From the NCBI GenBank assembly GCA_948567375.1, contig OX419755.1, positions 32,183,001 through 32,247,000 on the forward strand: a stretch of 64,000 bases of DNA. The letters run 5' to 3'. Under the pieces are notes generated by a model, which was given only the letters and a program-made list of their open reading frames with translations, did not search any database and was not told the DNA's origin. Numbering within the stretch: the first letter of the stretch is position 1; every line of letters starts with the position of its first letter. The position numbers and the translations under genes are program-made. Below are positions 31,332 through 43,197 of this stretch, one piece after another. Origin of the DNA: Lunularia cruciata (Eukaryota > Streptophyta > Marchantiopsida > Lunulariales > Lunulariaceae).

Positions 31332-32423
31332 CTAATCTTGAGAACTAGCTGATGAAGGTGGTAGTATTTCTGTAGCTGTACTAAGACTCTCTCCAAGATC
31401 CTTCACCAAAGTCTCCAAAAGTGTTTTTACTCCACTACACTCATGTCCTTTTGAAAGTCTTTCGACTCTACAAACCTCACACAACTCCTTGGTCTTAGAT
31501 CTTCTCCCTCCCAATCTTGGTGAAGAAGGTCCAACATGCAAACCCAAGTCAAGTAAGCCTATCCTTTCCCTCAATCTCTTGCTCTCAAAGGTGAATGGAC
31601 ATGAACTTGCCTTATGTCCCTTTTCTCCACACAGAAAGCATTTAGACTCACTCTTTCCTCCAAGTGGTGTAGGTTTTTGGATCCTCTCAACACTCTCTTC
31701 AAATTCTATTGTAAACTCTCTTTTCCTCAAATCCACCCCTAAAATCACCTCAAACCCTTGGGGAACCTTACATAATCTCAATTTCCACTCTTGATGACCC
31801 TCCATGTTCCCAAGATGAATCTAAACATTCAAACATGCTTTTTGTTGATCTCAAACTCCTCATGCATGAGATCTCCACTTTGCAGAATTGACCCTTCCTC
31901 ACAATGTCACTCAAATCTCCCAACCACTATGTCACCGTCCTCTGAAATTTTGCCCACTTGATCAAATTTTTAGGGCATCCCTCCTTGAAAAATTTTAGGT
32001 CTTTTCATCAAGCCATTTGGCCTAGACACCTTTCTATTCAGCACACATATTTTAGATTTGGTACGAAAACCACCCCCCTCACTTCAAAAACTCATAACTC
32101 CCTGCGCAAGAACGATCTCTCTCTAATTTTTGTGGCAGCAGGTAGGGTACAATGCAGTTAATTTATTTGCAAATTTTTAGGACAATTCCTAGAAAGTTGA
32201 AGAAATGGCAGACTCTGTACAATTTTCCAAAGAGCATGCAGTTGCGGGAGCACTTTACCCTATCAACTTTCAAAAATTCTAGCCCGGTGCGCATAGTAGC
32301 TCTCACAATAATTTCAAAGTTGCTAACTGAAAGATAACCCAAGTTATCATGTGTAGAAATTTCAAGTCCAGATCTCAAACTTGAGATTTTGCCCAAAATC
32401 ACCTTAATCTCCAAAATCTGCAA
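31332..32423 (-). pseudogene. Ath-2 extra ORF upstream of gag, zinc-knuckle protein
   Basis: The last 157 residues (31332-31805) are open: LRLCKVPQGFEVILGVDLRK, a CCHC knuckle CFLCGEKGHKASSC (CX2CX4HX4C), a basic RLGGRRSKTKE stretch, CEVCRV with a downstream HEC that may form a second metal site, and an acidic end. Upstream, 32163-32423 and the frame around 31810-31950 (GDLSDIVRKGQFCKVEIS) belong to the same protein, now frameshifted. Its own knuckle is separate from that in gag. It could be a nucleic-acid chaperone or packaging factor; I do not recognise the family. Confidence 0.7.
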
Positions 32424-32636
32424 TCCACCTCACACAATCTCTCCAATTCCTTTCATGTGTTCAAGATGTACAAAATCACCTCAAAGAAATCATAATGAAC
32501 TACAGGGTATACAAATGGATCTTGGTTCTCTAACATAAGTTCAGCCCTCTCCTCTGCTAATGTTCTCTCCAAGTGAGCTCTCATAGTCTCCTTCTGCCTA
32601 ATGTAGAATTGAACGTGGAACATTATCTTGCCTTCA

Positions 32637-32664
32637 TGAGAGGTCCTGGCAACGGAACCAAAAA
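32637..32664 (-). promoter_or_regulatory. Ath-2 primer binding site, tRNA-Asp-like
   Basis: On the minus strand, TTTTGGTTCCGTTGCCAGGA starts immediately after the 5' LTR. It is close to the Athila-type tRNA-Asp primer site. Confidence 0.65.
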
Positions 32665-33356
32665 TGTGAGCCGGCCTATCTCTCACTCAGGATGAACCTC
32701 TGATGGCTATTATGTTAGCGCACCATGGACTAAGAAGGCAAGGAACCCAAACTCCATCATACTCCTCCAAGGCTAACACTCCAAGACTCAAGACCTTCCT
32801 CACTAGAGAACTCAATGAGATAGAGATAGTTGCAAATGAAAGGATGATAAGTACCTCCTCACCCCTTGTTTATATACTTGTGAAATAGTTACGTCCCAAA
32901 GTTACTAATTACTATAGTAACTCAAGTTACTAGACTAAAAGTCAAGTAAAGTCAAAAAATAGAAAGGAATATTCATTCACATAGGCATATTCCCCTAAGC
33001 ATGTGGTCTTATCTTGACCCAACCGCTAAGTCAAGGATTCCTTCACATGGGCTATCCTTGGACTAAAAAACAATCTAAAACAAAAAGGCTTGCGGGCCCA
33101 AGAGTTCTCAACTCTTTCTTCAAAGCCAAACACCTAGGAATAATACCAAGTCAACACACTAAAATCCAAAATAGTGGTGCTCATCTTTTCTACTTCTTCT
33201 AAAGTAAGGTCCCCTCTATCTTAGCTATGACTAACTTTAGCTAACCATGACTAATATAGAACCATCCTTTATCTCTATATAAATAATATCTCTTAAGTAC
33301 TTGTAATACCAAGCTAAATATCACAATACCACACACATGCACAAATGGGTGTTACA
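32665..33356 (-). repeat. Ath-2 5' LTR
   Basis: 692 bp, aligning end to end with 25531-26220. It contains TATATAAAC-type sequence (gtttatatacttg on the plus strand at about 32868). It ends GGGTGTTACA and is followed by GGTC. Confidence 0.93.
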
Positions 33357-33360
33357 GGTC

Positions 33361-33751
33361 AGCTTCGTCAAGGCCTTGGCAATGGCAACTCTAACATAGC
33401 GGCAATAAAAGTTCACCAACCCAAAGGAATGCTTGCACTTTGCTCACATCCATAGGCCAAGGAATACGTGCAATAGCCTCCACCTTGGTCTGCTGAACAC
33501 CAAGTCTTCCGAGGTAGATAGTGTGATCAAAATACTCAACCTACTTGTGGAAGAACCTACACTTCCCAGGATGTAATTTAAGTCCATGAGATCTCAACCT
33601 CTCAAACACCTCCAACAATTGTCTCTCATGCTCCTCCACAGTAGTGCTTTAGATCAAAATGTCATCAATATAGCACTGAGCAAAATCCAATCCAGCTAGG
33701 ATCCTATCCATGATCCTCTGGAACTCAGCAGGAGCATTCTTCAACCCAAAT
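33361..33751 (-). pseudogene. DMT-2 reverse transcriptase remnant with 455-bp deletion
   Basis: It resumes DMT-2 after Ath-2 and covers DMT-1 5641-6035, including CYIDDIL (about 33655-33675). At CCCAAAT (33745-33751) it jumps to the DMT-1 equivalent of 6491. DMT-1 has CCCAAAT at both break points, so the loss is a deletion between 7-bp repeats. RT fingers and palm are missing, so the enzyme is dead. Confidence 0.85.
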
Positions 33752-35190
33752 CCTTCATATTGAAGGCAAAACAACTCGTGCGACTCCTCAAGAACCTCTA
33801 AACCTTCTGTCTTTCCTCTCCAACAAGCTTGGGTCCAAGATCTGGCTCCCAAGTATCCTCTGTAATTGTCGTAGGAGTGGAAGATGTGCTGACTGACTGC
33901 TACACTGGGCCCTTGGGAGCAATAGTGTCATGCCTCTAACCACTAGAGGTCCCAACCTCTGTGTGAAAAACTCCCTCCACTCTGGCTGCAAGCTCCACAC
34001 GTCCTCTAGCTACATCCCAAGTGGACCAAGGGTGTAATCCAAGTAGCTCCCGCTCACCTAGATGGACTCCAAGTAGACCACTCTTCCTAGTAGCTATTGG
34101 CTGTGTCCCAAGAATACCATGTCTACTTGGTCCATCACCCCCACCATGTGCCTGAATTGTCTTGATAGGCACAGGGCTCACAAGTGTCCAAGTGGTGATG
34201 CCTATCAAGCGCATCCAATGCTGCTTTGCTAAGCTAGGGCTCACAATCCGAGTCAAACATTTTAGGTCCATAGCTTGACCTAACACCTCATGCTTGGATG
34301 CCTCTAAAACTACTGGAACAGCGGTAATACCAGTGTGAAAACCCATTGCCCGCTCTTTCTCTCATCGGCATTGGACTCCACCAAATGCTATAACTGTGAG
34401 TCCCAAACAAGTCCTGGTCTTGCTTCTCAAAAAGCATGAGAGCTTAGGAAACTCATGAGTGTGGGAAATGAAGCTCTAAGTTGTCCCACTAGGTTCACCA
34501 CTACCATAGTTGACCTATCAGCCACTACCACCGTTTGAGACTAACGCCCAACATCCAAGATGTCATCAACACGGATGTGGTCAAGTCGTTGAATCCCATC
34601 ATAAGCATGTTGTAAAACCTCTTTAGGTAAGAGGTTTGTCCACCAAAGACAAAGGCAATGAGCCCGTGATCCCACTATGGCTGCATCTAACAATATAGCA
34701 AGTCCCATCCAAGAATGGACCTAATGTGTACTTGCCACCACTCAAGTGCAAGAACCACTCATCAAAGGCATGTTTTCCAAAAAGGTAAGCTAGAGAAACT
34801 GACTGATGAACCTCAAGATGTTGTAGTATCCATAACATCTCCCAAAACACACCAAAAAAAGGATCCTAAAGGGCCAAACCGCAACCCCACACATGTATGT
34901 CACTGACATGGCCATCCAGAAATCACCAAGTGAATAGGCCCATATCTCTCTAATTCATGCGCCCCAAGTAAGGAAATGTTTGCTGGTAGGGCAATCTGGT
35001 AACCTCTAATTGCTAACATTGGGAATAACTCTAGATACCAATAGGCCAAGTGTGCCACATGATGTAGAGAGACTCGCCTAGCAGTCTCATCTCTCTTGAC
35101 ATACAAGTACCTCTATACTCGTATACTTGCCTATAATACCGTAGCTAGTCCGGTGCTAATCCCACCAAACAACTCCAATGGACATATCTC
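33752..35190 (-). pseudogene. DMT-2 DNMT3-like methyltransferase domain
   Basis: The same motifs as in DMT-1 are present but more broken: LFGGISTGLATVL (about 35140-35185, in frame with the protease upstream through IAWQYPVEE), KRDETARRV, VISGWPCQ followed at once by a stop (34900), and degenerate LRLW/NLLP-type blocks near 34640. The C-terminal part (33936-34346) reads MGFHTGITAVP and SKHEVLGQA. The direct protease-methyltransferase reading frame in this copy is the clearest evidence that the methyltransferase belongs to the polyprotein. Confidence 0.85.
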
Positions 35191-36410
35191 CTCTACTGGA
35201 TACTGCCAAGCAATGAGTGTGGTATCTAGAGGTGTCAAAGCAATCAACTCTGGAGACTCATCCTCACACTCATCTCTTGATGGTACAAAGGCTCTACTCC
35301 AAGCTTGTTGCACTAACCAATCTGCATGCTGCTGCAATGCCTCCTTTGAACTCCACAATGGCACATCCAAGGTGGATGAAACAATCCTACTTGTAATCCA
35401 AATCCAAGTGATCTCCTTTGATACTGGAGTATTCTCTGCATGAGCGTTCCCCTCCAACAAGTTACCAGGCCAAATAACTGCACCATTGAAAGCTAAAACT
35501 GATGCGGCCATGGTGCCAAACTATAGTGAGCCAAGACTGCCACTACTGAAGCATACTGGTAGGCGACATACCCGTCCCTCACCAGACTGCCAACCAGGTC
35601 TATAGGAGGCTGTCTCCTCCCAATAGTCAATGCTGAAACCCATGGGATATAACACTGCTCCCCCAACTAGCACATCATATGACTTAGCTATCGTTGCAAT
35701 AGCTTGAGCTCTCACCACCAAGCTATCAGTCAGATGACCAGGCTGAACTTGGACAACAAGCTCCCCATGTGTGATGTACTATGTCAAACCACTACCTAGA
35801 GATGTCTGGATCTGAAATGGACACCTCTCCACATTGGTCTTCCGTAACTCCATACCGACAACTACAGCCTTCCCCAACATAATGGGCTGCGCACCAGAGT
35901 CTAACAAGACTCTTTGTGGTGTATAGACCTTCCTTGAAGGTCCCACCAAATGGAAAATCCCCCTCTAGATATCCAATAGGACAACACCAGGTGTGAATCG
36001 TGCTCTCTCAAAGGCCGGTCTAGCTGGCAACTCCTCTAGTCTAGCTGCTATTGCCTTTCATAAACCACTGGTCGCTGAATGGATCCCATGCTCCTCAACC
36101 AAGTCAGCTCTATTACCAACCACCCCTGTTGTAGTAGTAGGAACCACACCATCCCTACTCTCACACAGCGTGTCAGCCAACCGGAACATTGGGGTTGGGT
36201 CAACTCCCAATGTAAACATGTCATTGGCCAAAAAAAAAGGACGCCGCATAATCAGCTGAGCCGCCCCCAACATCATGTTAGACTCAGTCTGTGTTGTAGC
36301 AAGTGGTACATCATGTACTCCATCACCACCTACCACACTTGCACTAGAACGTCTAGGAACCATGGATGTCATTTGCAATGCTTCAGATAGCGTGAAAGAC
36401 TGGGGAAGTT
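35191..36410 (-). pseudogene. DMT-2 protease region
   Basis: ORFs 35131-35511, 35521-35721 and 36058-36585 cover the DMT-1 protease segment. VLLDSGAQP-type sequence occurs at about 35895-35925. Stops separate the pieces; around 36400 the frame reads through to gag where DMT-1 has a TAG. Confidence 0.8.
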
Positions 36411-37990
36411 TGACCTGTCTCCCAACCTCTCCTCTTTGTGGATCCAACTCCACTGATGCTCCTCTAGGCTCTGGATCATGTACTACACTGATCACTACTG
36501 CAGATGCATCCACTTGTGCTACTCCGCACATGAAGTCCAAAGCATCTCTATCACCCGCATATGAGGTGGAAGCCTCAGCACCCAAATCTGATCTCCTCTA
36601 AGTAATAGCCATACTAGCCAATCTTTGTTCCAACTGCTCAATCCGAGTAACCATAGCTGTATCAGAAGCAAGGGCAGGTACTGCACCAATACTAGGTGTA
36701 GATCCTCTACCACCACCTCTACTACCTTGTCCTCCATGAACTGGAGCTCCTCTACTACCTACCATAGCAGCCCTACCACTCCGTAACTCTGGGTGTAGGT
36801 CAAAACATTGGTCACTAGTGTGACCAAATCTATGGCAATGCTCACACTTCCTCTGTGCAAGCTATGATGCACTAGAGGTATCAAGTCCGCTGCCCTAAGT
36901 ACACTCTCTCTTATGGTGAGGTCCACCACAAGTCTAACAAGCAACACCACCACTCATTGGCTGCTGTTGACCTGAAAATGAAGGTAAGGGTCTAAGCACA
37001 ATAGGCCTTCCACTTGCTCCATATGATCTAGGATGTCCACCTTGTCCTTGAAAACCAACTGGGCATGGTCCACTCTATTGCACTCTAGCAGAAGTCATAG
37101 CCGTGGATGAGGTCTCCCTACCAAATCTAGATGTCACCACCCTCTTCTCTACCATGTTGAGCTCAATACGCTCAGCCAAACCAAAGACCACTGCCAAAGT
37201 AGGCAAAGTAGTATGTTACAATGTAGCATCATGAACTCTACGTCACAACTCCTTGTCCAATATCCCATACCAAAACTAGACTGCCTGGGCCTTAGTAACT
37301 CCTTGAGTGAAACTGATCAGCCGCCTTATGTGAGTGTTTGCCTCGCGTAGGCTCTCTCCAACCTTCCGCTGGAACTCCTGCAAGCTCTTCAGCTTGTCAA
37401 TCCGCACTCCTTGGTAGTTTTGCCTCAAACAGAGGAAGAACTCCACCATGGGGTTAAACCCCAATACCATACAACCTCTTGCAACATACCTCCACTAGTG
37501 GTAACACTATCTCCAGCTAGTGCACCTCTACTAGCTACTCCAACACTACTCAAGCTAGAACTTGTAGGCACAACCGATCTCATCCGGCCCACCAAGCTTG
37601 AAGTGATAGAGACATAGTTTGGAAACCAATACTATCTCCATAACTCAATCTCCTCCAAGTGAGCTCTCCTAAACTCATGGTAGTTGTCCATCAGTAGACT
37701 CTCCAAGTGCTAAAACAACCCCTTCCATGCCATGAAGGGTGTGAACAAAGTCAGGTTCCGCATTTATTGTAGATCACACCAACTATCAAACTCTTGGATG
37801 AAGTCATCCAACTCAATAGTACCCATTGTACCAGAGTAACGCCTAGGGCCTTTAGAGGCCCTATAAATCTCGTCCATGTCCCACAACAACGGTGTGGACA
37901 CACCAAGTGCACTCTCAATTGAATCAGCTCTTGTGTCAAACTTCAACTCAGAGTCAATCTCCTCCCTCATTGGGACCTAAGATATAGGCT
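36411..37990 (-). pseudogene. DMT-2 Gag
   Basis: It is homologous to DMT-1 9150-10865: knuckle region at about 36800-36960 (both knuckles damaged), capsid pieces at 37276-37470 (FFLCLRQNYQGV) and 37764-37970 (IQEFDSWCDLQ). The TAG corresponding to DMT-1 10386 is conserved at about 37635. Confidence 0.8.
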
Positions 37991-39350
37991 AATACCAAGC
38001 ACCACTCCAAGTAAACCCACTGCATATTGTAGGGCTAACTCCTCTAGAATTTTCAATGAACTCTGTTGTGACAAAGTAACCACAACTGCAACCACAACCG
38101 CAAGTCGTAACCGCAAGTACCCCACCAAGTGCCAACACCACCAAGTGCCGACACCCATAGAACACTACCCACTAATGTAACTCTAACTGAATAACTACAC
38201 TAGGGGAAATGGCAACCTTTAACCTGCCATCACAACACGCACTCTCACGGTCTACTGGTCATCACTTCCTGCCTCACCAGAGAGAAACAAAGGTAGTCTG
38301 ATTGGTCATCACTCCAACCTCATTACCGAGAGCACACTAGAGCACCAACGCTCAAAAGTTAAGGCACCTCACACAAACGTGGTGCACAAACAGGAAGCAA
38401 AGAATGGAGGGGGTCCAATCACAAGAAATCTAAACAGAAACACTCCACCTCATAAAACAACATGGGATTGACCGACCACCATTTGGCATTTGATATAAAA
38501 GAAGTTTGTATCTAAGTCTTAAGCTACCAAGATCACCAAGAATGGGATCAAACTGCCTCTCCTAGCCAAAGCTACAAGTGTGTAGAAAAAAGTGGCACAA
38601 TCACTAGGACAACAAGTGAGGGTGGACCAGTTGGCTAGGGCACCAATCTAGAACAAGAGATCTAGGAGTCAAACCTTGTTGCACACAATCTAGTAGGATG
38701 GGCAGATTTTGCCAACCAATGACCAAGATCTACTCTAAAATAGCTAGCCTCACGCCAACAAGTTTGCTTGTTGGCCCTTCTAGGCCTTTGTAGCCTCTCA
38801 TAGCCCATAGCCCTATGCCTCAAAATGCCCAAATGAGGCCTTTCTTCTTGCCACTTTGAACCTCCTCCAAAATCTGGCGAAACTCCTCCAAACTTGCAAA
38901 ACTCCTCCAACTTGGCAAAAGTCCTCCAAATCTGGCCAAAATGTGATGTAAACCCAAAATTTGGCTGACCACCAAATCCCACACTAACTCTTCACTCGAG
39001 CCAAATTGAAAACATGGGTTTCTCCAAATCACAAATTCACGAGAATAGCTTCACAACTCCATCTTCAATTTTACTTTCTGAGCCCAACTTGCAACAAATT
39101 GGTCCTACCTTCACCTCCTGAGCTTAAAATCACAACCACTGCTTGAGATTTGCTCCTTCTTTGCTCAAAAATTGGCCAACGCTTCCGCACATTGTCTGCC
39201 TTACTGCCAAATCTGCATCAATTGAACAAGCTTCTGCACACTAGGGAAAAATTGAACTTGAATCGAGCTACCAACAATCCACCAAGCTTGGAGATACCAC
39301 CAACACTCAAAGTTCCTGCACATGATTTCCCCCTGACTTCATTTCTATGA
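37991..39350 (-). other. DMT-2 5' leader
   Basis: Homologous to the DMT-1 leader throughout, with small indels. No ORF with a recognisable product and no tRNA primer site next to the 5' repeat. Confidence 0.7.
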
Positions 39351-39803
39351 TGCAATCAGATTGTTTACCACTCTCAACTCAACTCAACTCAGATCAATAC
39401 TTGATCTTTCACTCTATAAACTACCAACAACTGGACACAGATTATAGTCAAACCACACCCACTCCAGCATAGAGAATATAGGTGATGCTTGCCGGCCTTT
39501 GTCCACCATAGCCAAGAACTCAAAGGCTCAACATCAGAGAAGTGAGCTCTCTGGAGCTACACTTTGAAATTATACCTCTTGGACTTGAGCTAGGTCTGAA
39601 ACCCTAACGGTCTCGTTGACAGTACACTCGATGGTGCAAACGGTGCAAAGTGACAGTGGGCCCCATCGTGAAGTCAGTACCATGAATGCCAAATCTGACC
39701 ATTGGAAATTAGTCTTTGAGAAATTACTGAAATAACTCTAACTACTATCACTAGAACTCCAATGTTCGAGCAATCTAGATGCGACACTACAAATGGCGTG
39801 AGA
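39351..39803 (-). repeat. DMT-2 5' terminal repeat
   Basis: This copy of the 451-bp unit, TGCAATCAGATTG to GGCGTGAGA on the plus strand, lacks the 107-bp unit, as in DMT-1. Confidence 0.87.
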
Positions 39804-41140
39804 GTTCCAATGGAGTACAAGGAGATTGTGGATTTTGTGACAAGGGGTAGCTATCCTGAAGGGATGCATGCTAGGGAGAGGAAGGCCCTTGCAGCAAGAT
39901 ATAGACCTTACACAATGGTGGAGGATATTCTTTTTCACCAAGGAGCAAATGGTCTACTTCAAAGAGCAATGGGTAAGGAAGAGTCTATCCTACTCATAAA
40001 AGAGTTTCATGAAGGTTTAGTGTGTGGAGGACACTTTGTAGGAGAGGTGACTACTTTCAAGATTCTAGATGCAAGTTGCCATTGGAGAGTGATTTTCAAG
40101 GATTGTCTTGATTATTATGAAACTTGTCATGTTCGTCAAGTTTTTGCTAGAAAATCTACTTCCATTCCACCACTTAGATCAATTCCATTGCTAGGACCTT
40201 TTGAGAAGTGGGGAATTGATTTTGTAGGTCCTCTCAATAGAACCCAAAGTGGGGACAAACTGGTATATTGTGGTAGTTATTGATTATCTTACCAAGTGGG
40301 TTGAGGCTAGACCATTGAGGAACAAGAATGAAGATGAAGTTGGGAGATTTCTTTGTGAGCACATTATCACTAGGTTTGGATGCCCTTTGGAGTTGGTTTC
40401 TTATAGAGGAGGAGAGTTTACAAAAGTTTAGTTTACATCACTACAACCATGCTATGACATTTCTCTATCACACATAGAGTAACTATATCCTATAAGCCAA
40501 TTCCAATGGCTTGGCAAAGAGAACCAATCAGACCTTGTGCATGATGTTGGCCAAAGATGCAGAAATGAAGGGGGCTAAACATCATTGGGATAAGAGGATT
40601 CATGTAGTTTTGTGGAAATATAGGACAACCATGAAGACTTTCACTAGATATTCTCCATTTCAATTGGTGTATGGTATTGAGTCTACCTTACCTATTCACT
40701 TTGATCCTCCTACCTTCCAAAGAATTCATAGGAGATTGAAGAAAGCACAAGGAGGTGATGCAGAGAAGTCAAGGAAGGATCAACTCATGGAATTGGAAGA
40801 GGCAAGAGCAGTTGCTATGGTTTGAGTGGAGCAAACCCAAAGGAAAAAAAAGGAGAGCTATGATAAGAGGTAAGGCAAGAAGAAGGTGGAGCCTTTCAAA
40901 GAAGGTGATTGGGTAATGTTGTTTGATTCCATGTGATTCAAGAGAGTGCAAAAGAAGTTTGTGCCTAAGTTCTTTGGACCTTTCATAGTGGAGAAGGTGT
41001 GGGGCAATTACACCTACAATCTCAAAGAGTTGGGAGGAAGACATTTTGATAGGATGAATCATGATAAGTTGAAGATGTATCATAGAAGGTAGAGAGACCG
41101 TCACTTTGAAGACAAAGTAAATACTTAGTTTGGGAGTAAA
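39804..41140 (+). pseudogene. Ath-1 integrase and element 3' end
   Basis: It continues Ath-1 after DMT-2: VPMEYKEIVDFVTRG, the H2C2 zinc domain (KEFHEGLVCGGHF), WGIDFVGPLNRT, then a frameshift near 40250, LVSYRGGEF (catalytic Asp changed to Tyr) and a degraded AKRTNQTL. The GPF-type module is at about 40965-41060. TTTGGGAGTAAA before the 3' LTR (41129-41140) is the polypurine tract. Confidence 0.85.
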
Positions 41141-41833
41141 TGTAACACCCATTTGTGCATGTGTGTGGTATTATGATATTTAGCTTAGTATTAAAAATAC
41201 TTGAGAGATATTATTTATATAGAGATAGACAATGGTTCTACATTAGTCATGATTAGCTAAAGTCAGTCATGGCTAAGATAGATGGGACCTTACTTTAGAG
41301 GAAGTGGAAAAGATGAGCACCACTATTTTGGATTCTATTGTGCTGACTCGGTATTATTCCTAGGTGTTTGGCTTTGAGGAAAGAGTTGAGAACTCTTGGG
41401 CTCACAAGCCATTTTGTTTTGGATTCTTCTCTAGTCTAAGGATAGCTGATGTGAAGGAATCCTTGACTTAGTAGTTGGGTCAAGATAAGATCACATGCTT
41501 AGTGGAATATGCCCATGTGGATGGATATTACTTTATACTTTTTGACTTTACTTGACTTTTAGCCTTGTTACTTGAGTTACTATAGTAAATAGTAACTTTG
41601 GTGCATAGCTATTTCACAAGTATATAAAGTAGGGGTGAGGAGGTACTCATCAATCCTTTCATTTGCAACTATCTCTCTCTCATTGAGTTCTTTAGTGAGC
41701 AATGTCTTGAGTCTTGGAGTGTTAGCCTTGGAGGAGTATGATGGAGTTCGAGTTCTTAACCTTCTTAGTCCATGGTGTGCTACTAGAATAGCCATCAGAG
41801 TTTCATCCTGAGTGAAAGACAGGCCATCTCACA
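41141..41833 (+). repeat. Ath-1 3' LTR
   Basis: 693 bp, TGTAACACCC to ATCTCACA. It matches 18182-18871 in the same orientation. Confidence 0.92.
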
Positions 41834-43197
41834 AGACTGCCTTGGCTCTACCACCAATCCTTCTTTTGCCTCAATTTCTAACTCGGCCATAATTTCTTCT
41901 TCCGCATCCTACAACTCAATTTCTTCTTGTAGAAACATCTCCTTCTCTTGATCTTGCTGTACCTCGAGTTCACCCTCACTCTCTTCACTAGACTCTTCAC
42001 TCCATAGGGTTAACTCCACCTCTTCTTCCTCCAATCCCTCTGATGTAGACTCTGCTTCTTCTTGCAATTTGACTTCCTTTGCAAGTGCAATCTGTTGGAC
42101 TTGCTTTCCTTCTCTCTGCCCAATTCTTCTTAATTTTTGGGGCTGCACTGGCAAGCTCTCCACCTCGGGTCGACTTCTCTTCTTCTTGCTTGATAAGGGC
42201 ACAACCATCTTCTGATCCTATCCCATTCTTGCATAATGATCATCATTACTTCTTAATTGCCAAATCTACTATCACTCCTTGTCATTGGCTTCTTATCACA
42301 AATCGGGATGGAAATGCAAGACGATCTTCTTCTTCTCTTCACTACTTAGCAGATTCAACCTAAGGTAGAAATGTGTTGCAAAAGGCACAAAGTAATGTAG
42401 TGGTGTCACCATCCTCCAAATCAACACTATCTGCCTTGTTTGTTGATAAAAGCACTTTGCCCAATTGATTGGTTCTCCTACAAACATCTTGTGGAAGAAC
42501 ACCACCTGTTGCTTCATCACGTAGGTAGTGTGCTCAGACTTGAACAATGCAATCATTGCACTTAAAATGCTTCTTTGCACCGGGTCTCAATACATCTCCA
42601 CCTTGTACACATTCCTCAACCTCTGAAGATGGTTTGCTTTGAAGTTCTTCCAAGGTTGAAGCTTGTACACATTCATCAACCTTGGAATGAATTTTGATTT
42701 GAGGTGAACAAATCTTTGATCTCTTGGGTTTCTTTTGCAATTTCTCCCTTTCCCAAGAATGTGGCCTTATGCTCTTCTCCACTCTCTCTTCCTAACACTA
42801 ACCTCCAATCTGACTCTATCCATTGAGCCGGATTGCCTCTCTTCTTGACTATTGTTGGCCCATCTACACATTTATAGGCCGCAATCTCTACCATGAAATT
42901 TGGAAAACTCATGTTCCAATTCCATGCAAGGAAAATGATGCAAAGTTTACTAAGAACTTCAATGCAAGCAATCACATCTAACCTCCTAATCATTAGGTTT
43001 CTTGTCACATGTGTAGGGTTCCTGATTCTTGTCATTCTACTCTCCTTTGCAATGTGCTTTTGCAAGACAATTCCCTTGTCTCCTTGACGTGCAACTCTCA
43101 ATTCCTCTAAATTCTTCACTACTTCACTCACTACCACTCCTCTACCCTGGTCTCCCTCAAGATGACTCCGCAAAGGCAAAGGAAATTCACTTGTCAT
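41834..43197 (-). pseudogene. GL-1 LTR-borne ORF, N-terminal half
   Basis: Frame 42676-43197 reads MTSEFPLPLRS, NLMIRRLDVIACIEVLSK, FLAWNWNMSFPNFMVEI and SDWRLVLGRE; 42296-42580 reads VVFFHKMFVGEPINWAKCF and HYFVPFATHFYL. These align block by block with GL-2 and GL-3. 41909-42208 is the acidic, Glu-rich middle (EEAESTSEGLEEEEVEL). The protein continues beyond Ath-1 at 18181. This copy keeps two tryptophan codons (WNW, NWA) where GL-2 has stops. Confidence 0.72.

Larger units (their letters stand above)
25531..33356 (-). mobile_element. Ath-2: the most complete Athila/Tat-like element, nested in DMT-2
   Basis: This is 7.8 kb with LTRs at both ends (25531-26220 and 32665-33356). GGTC is duplicated at 25527-25530 and 33357-33360. 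In element orientation: 5' LTR, primer site, extra ORF, gag-protease, RT, RNase H, integrase, purine tract, 3' LTR. It has fewer stops than Ath-1 and no internal insertion, and it is the innermost, hence youngest, element of the left nest. It is inverted relative to its relative Ath-1. Confidence 0.92.
23851..39803 (-). mobile_element. DMT-2: second methyltransferase/PHD gypsy element, nested in Ath-1
   Basis: It has the same order and ends as DMT-1. The left end TGTTGTGTGTATATACATTG follows CAAGAGGTTT; the right end GGCGTGAGA is followed by GTTCCAATGG. The empty site CAAGAGGTTCCAATGG is visible in Ath-2, so the insertion is certain, though the duplication is imperfect (GTT clear). It is split by Ath-2 and by a 200-N gap, and carries a 455-bp deletion in RT. 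It is more decayed than DMT-1, with many CG sites of DMT-1 appearing as TG or CA here. Confidence 0.9.
18182..41833 (+). mobile_element. Ath-1: Athila/Tat-like Ty3/gypsy element split by DMT-2
   Basis: It has LTRs at 18182-18871 and 41141-41833 (TGTAACACCC...GGCTCACA), a tRNA-Asp-like primer site, an extra ORF, gag-protease, RT and half of RNase H on the left, and the remainder of RNase H, integrase and purine tract on the right of DMT-2. The flanks (TGTAC and AGACT) do not match, so I cannot confirm a duplication, although both flanks are GL-1 sequence. Numerous stops show it is old; it must predate DMT-2 and Ath-2, which sit inside it. Confidence 0.88.
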
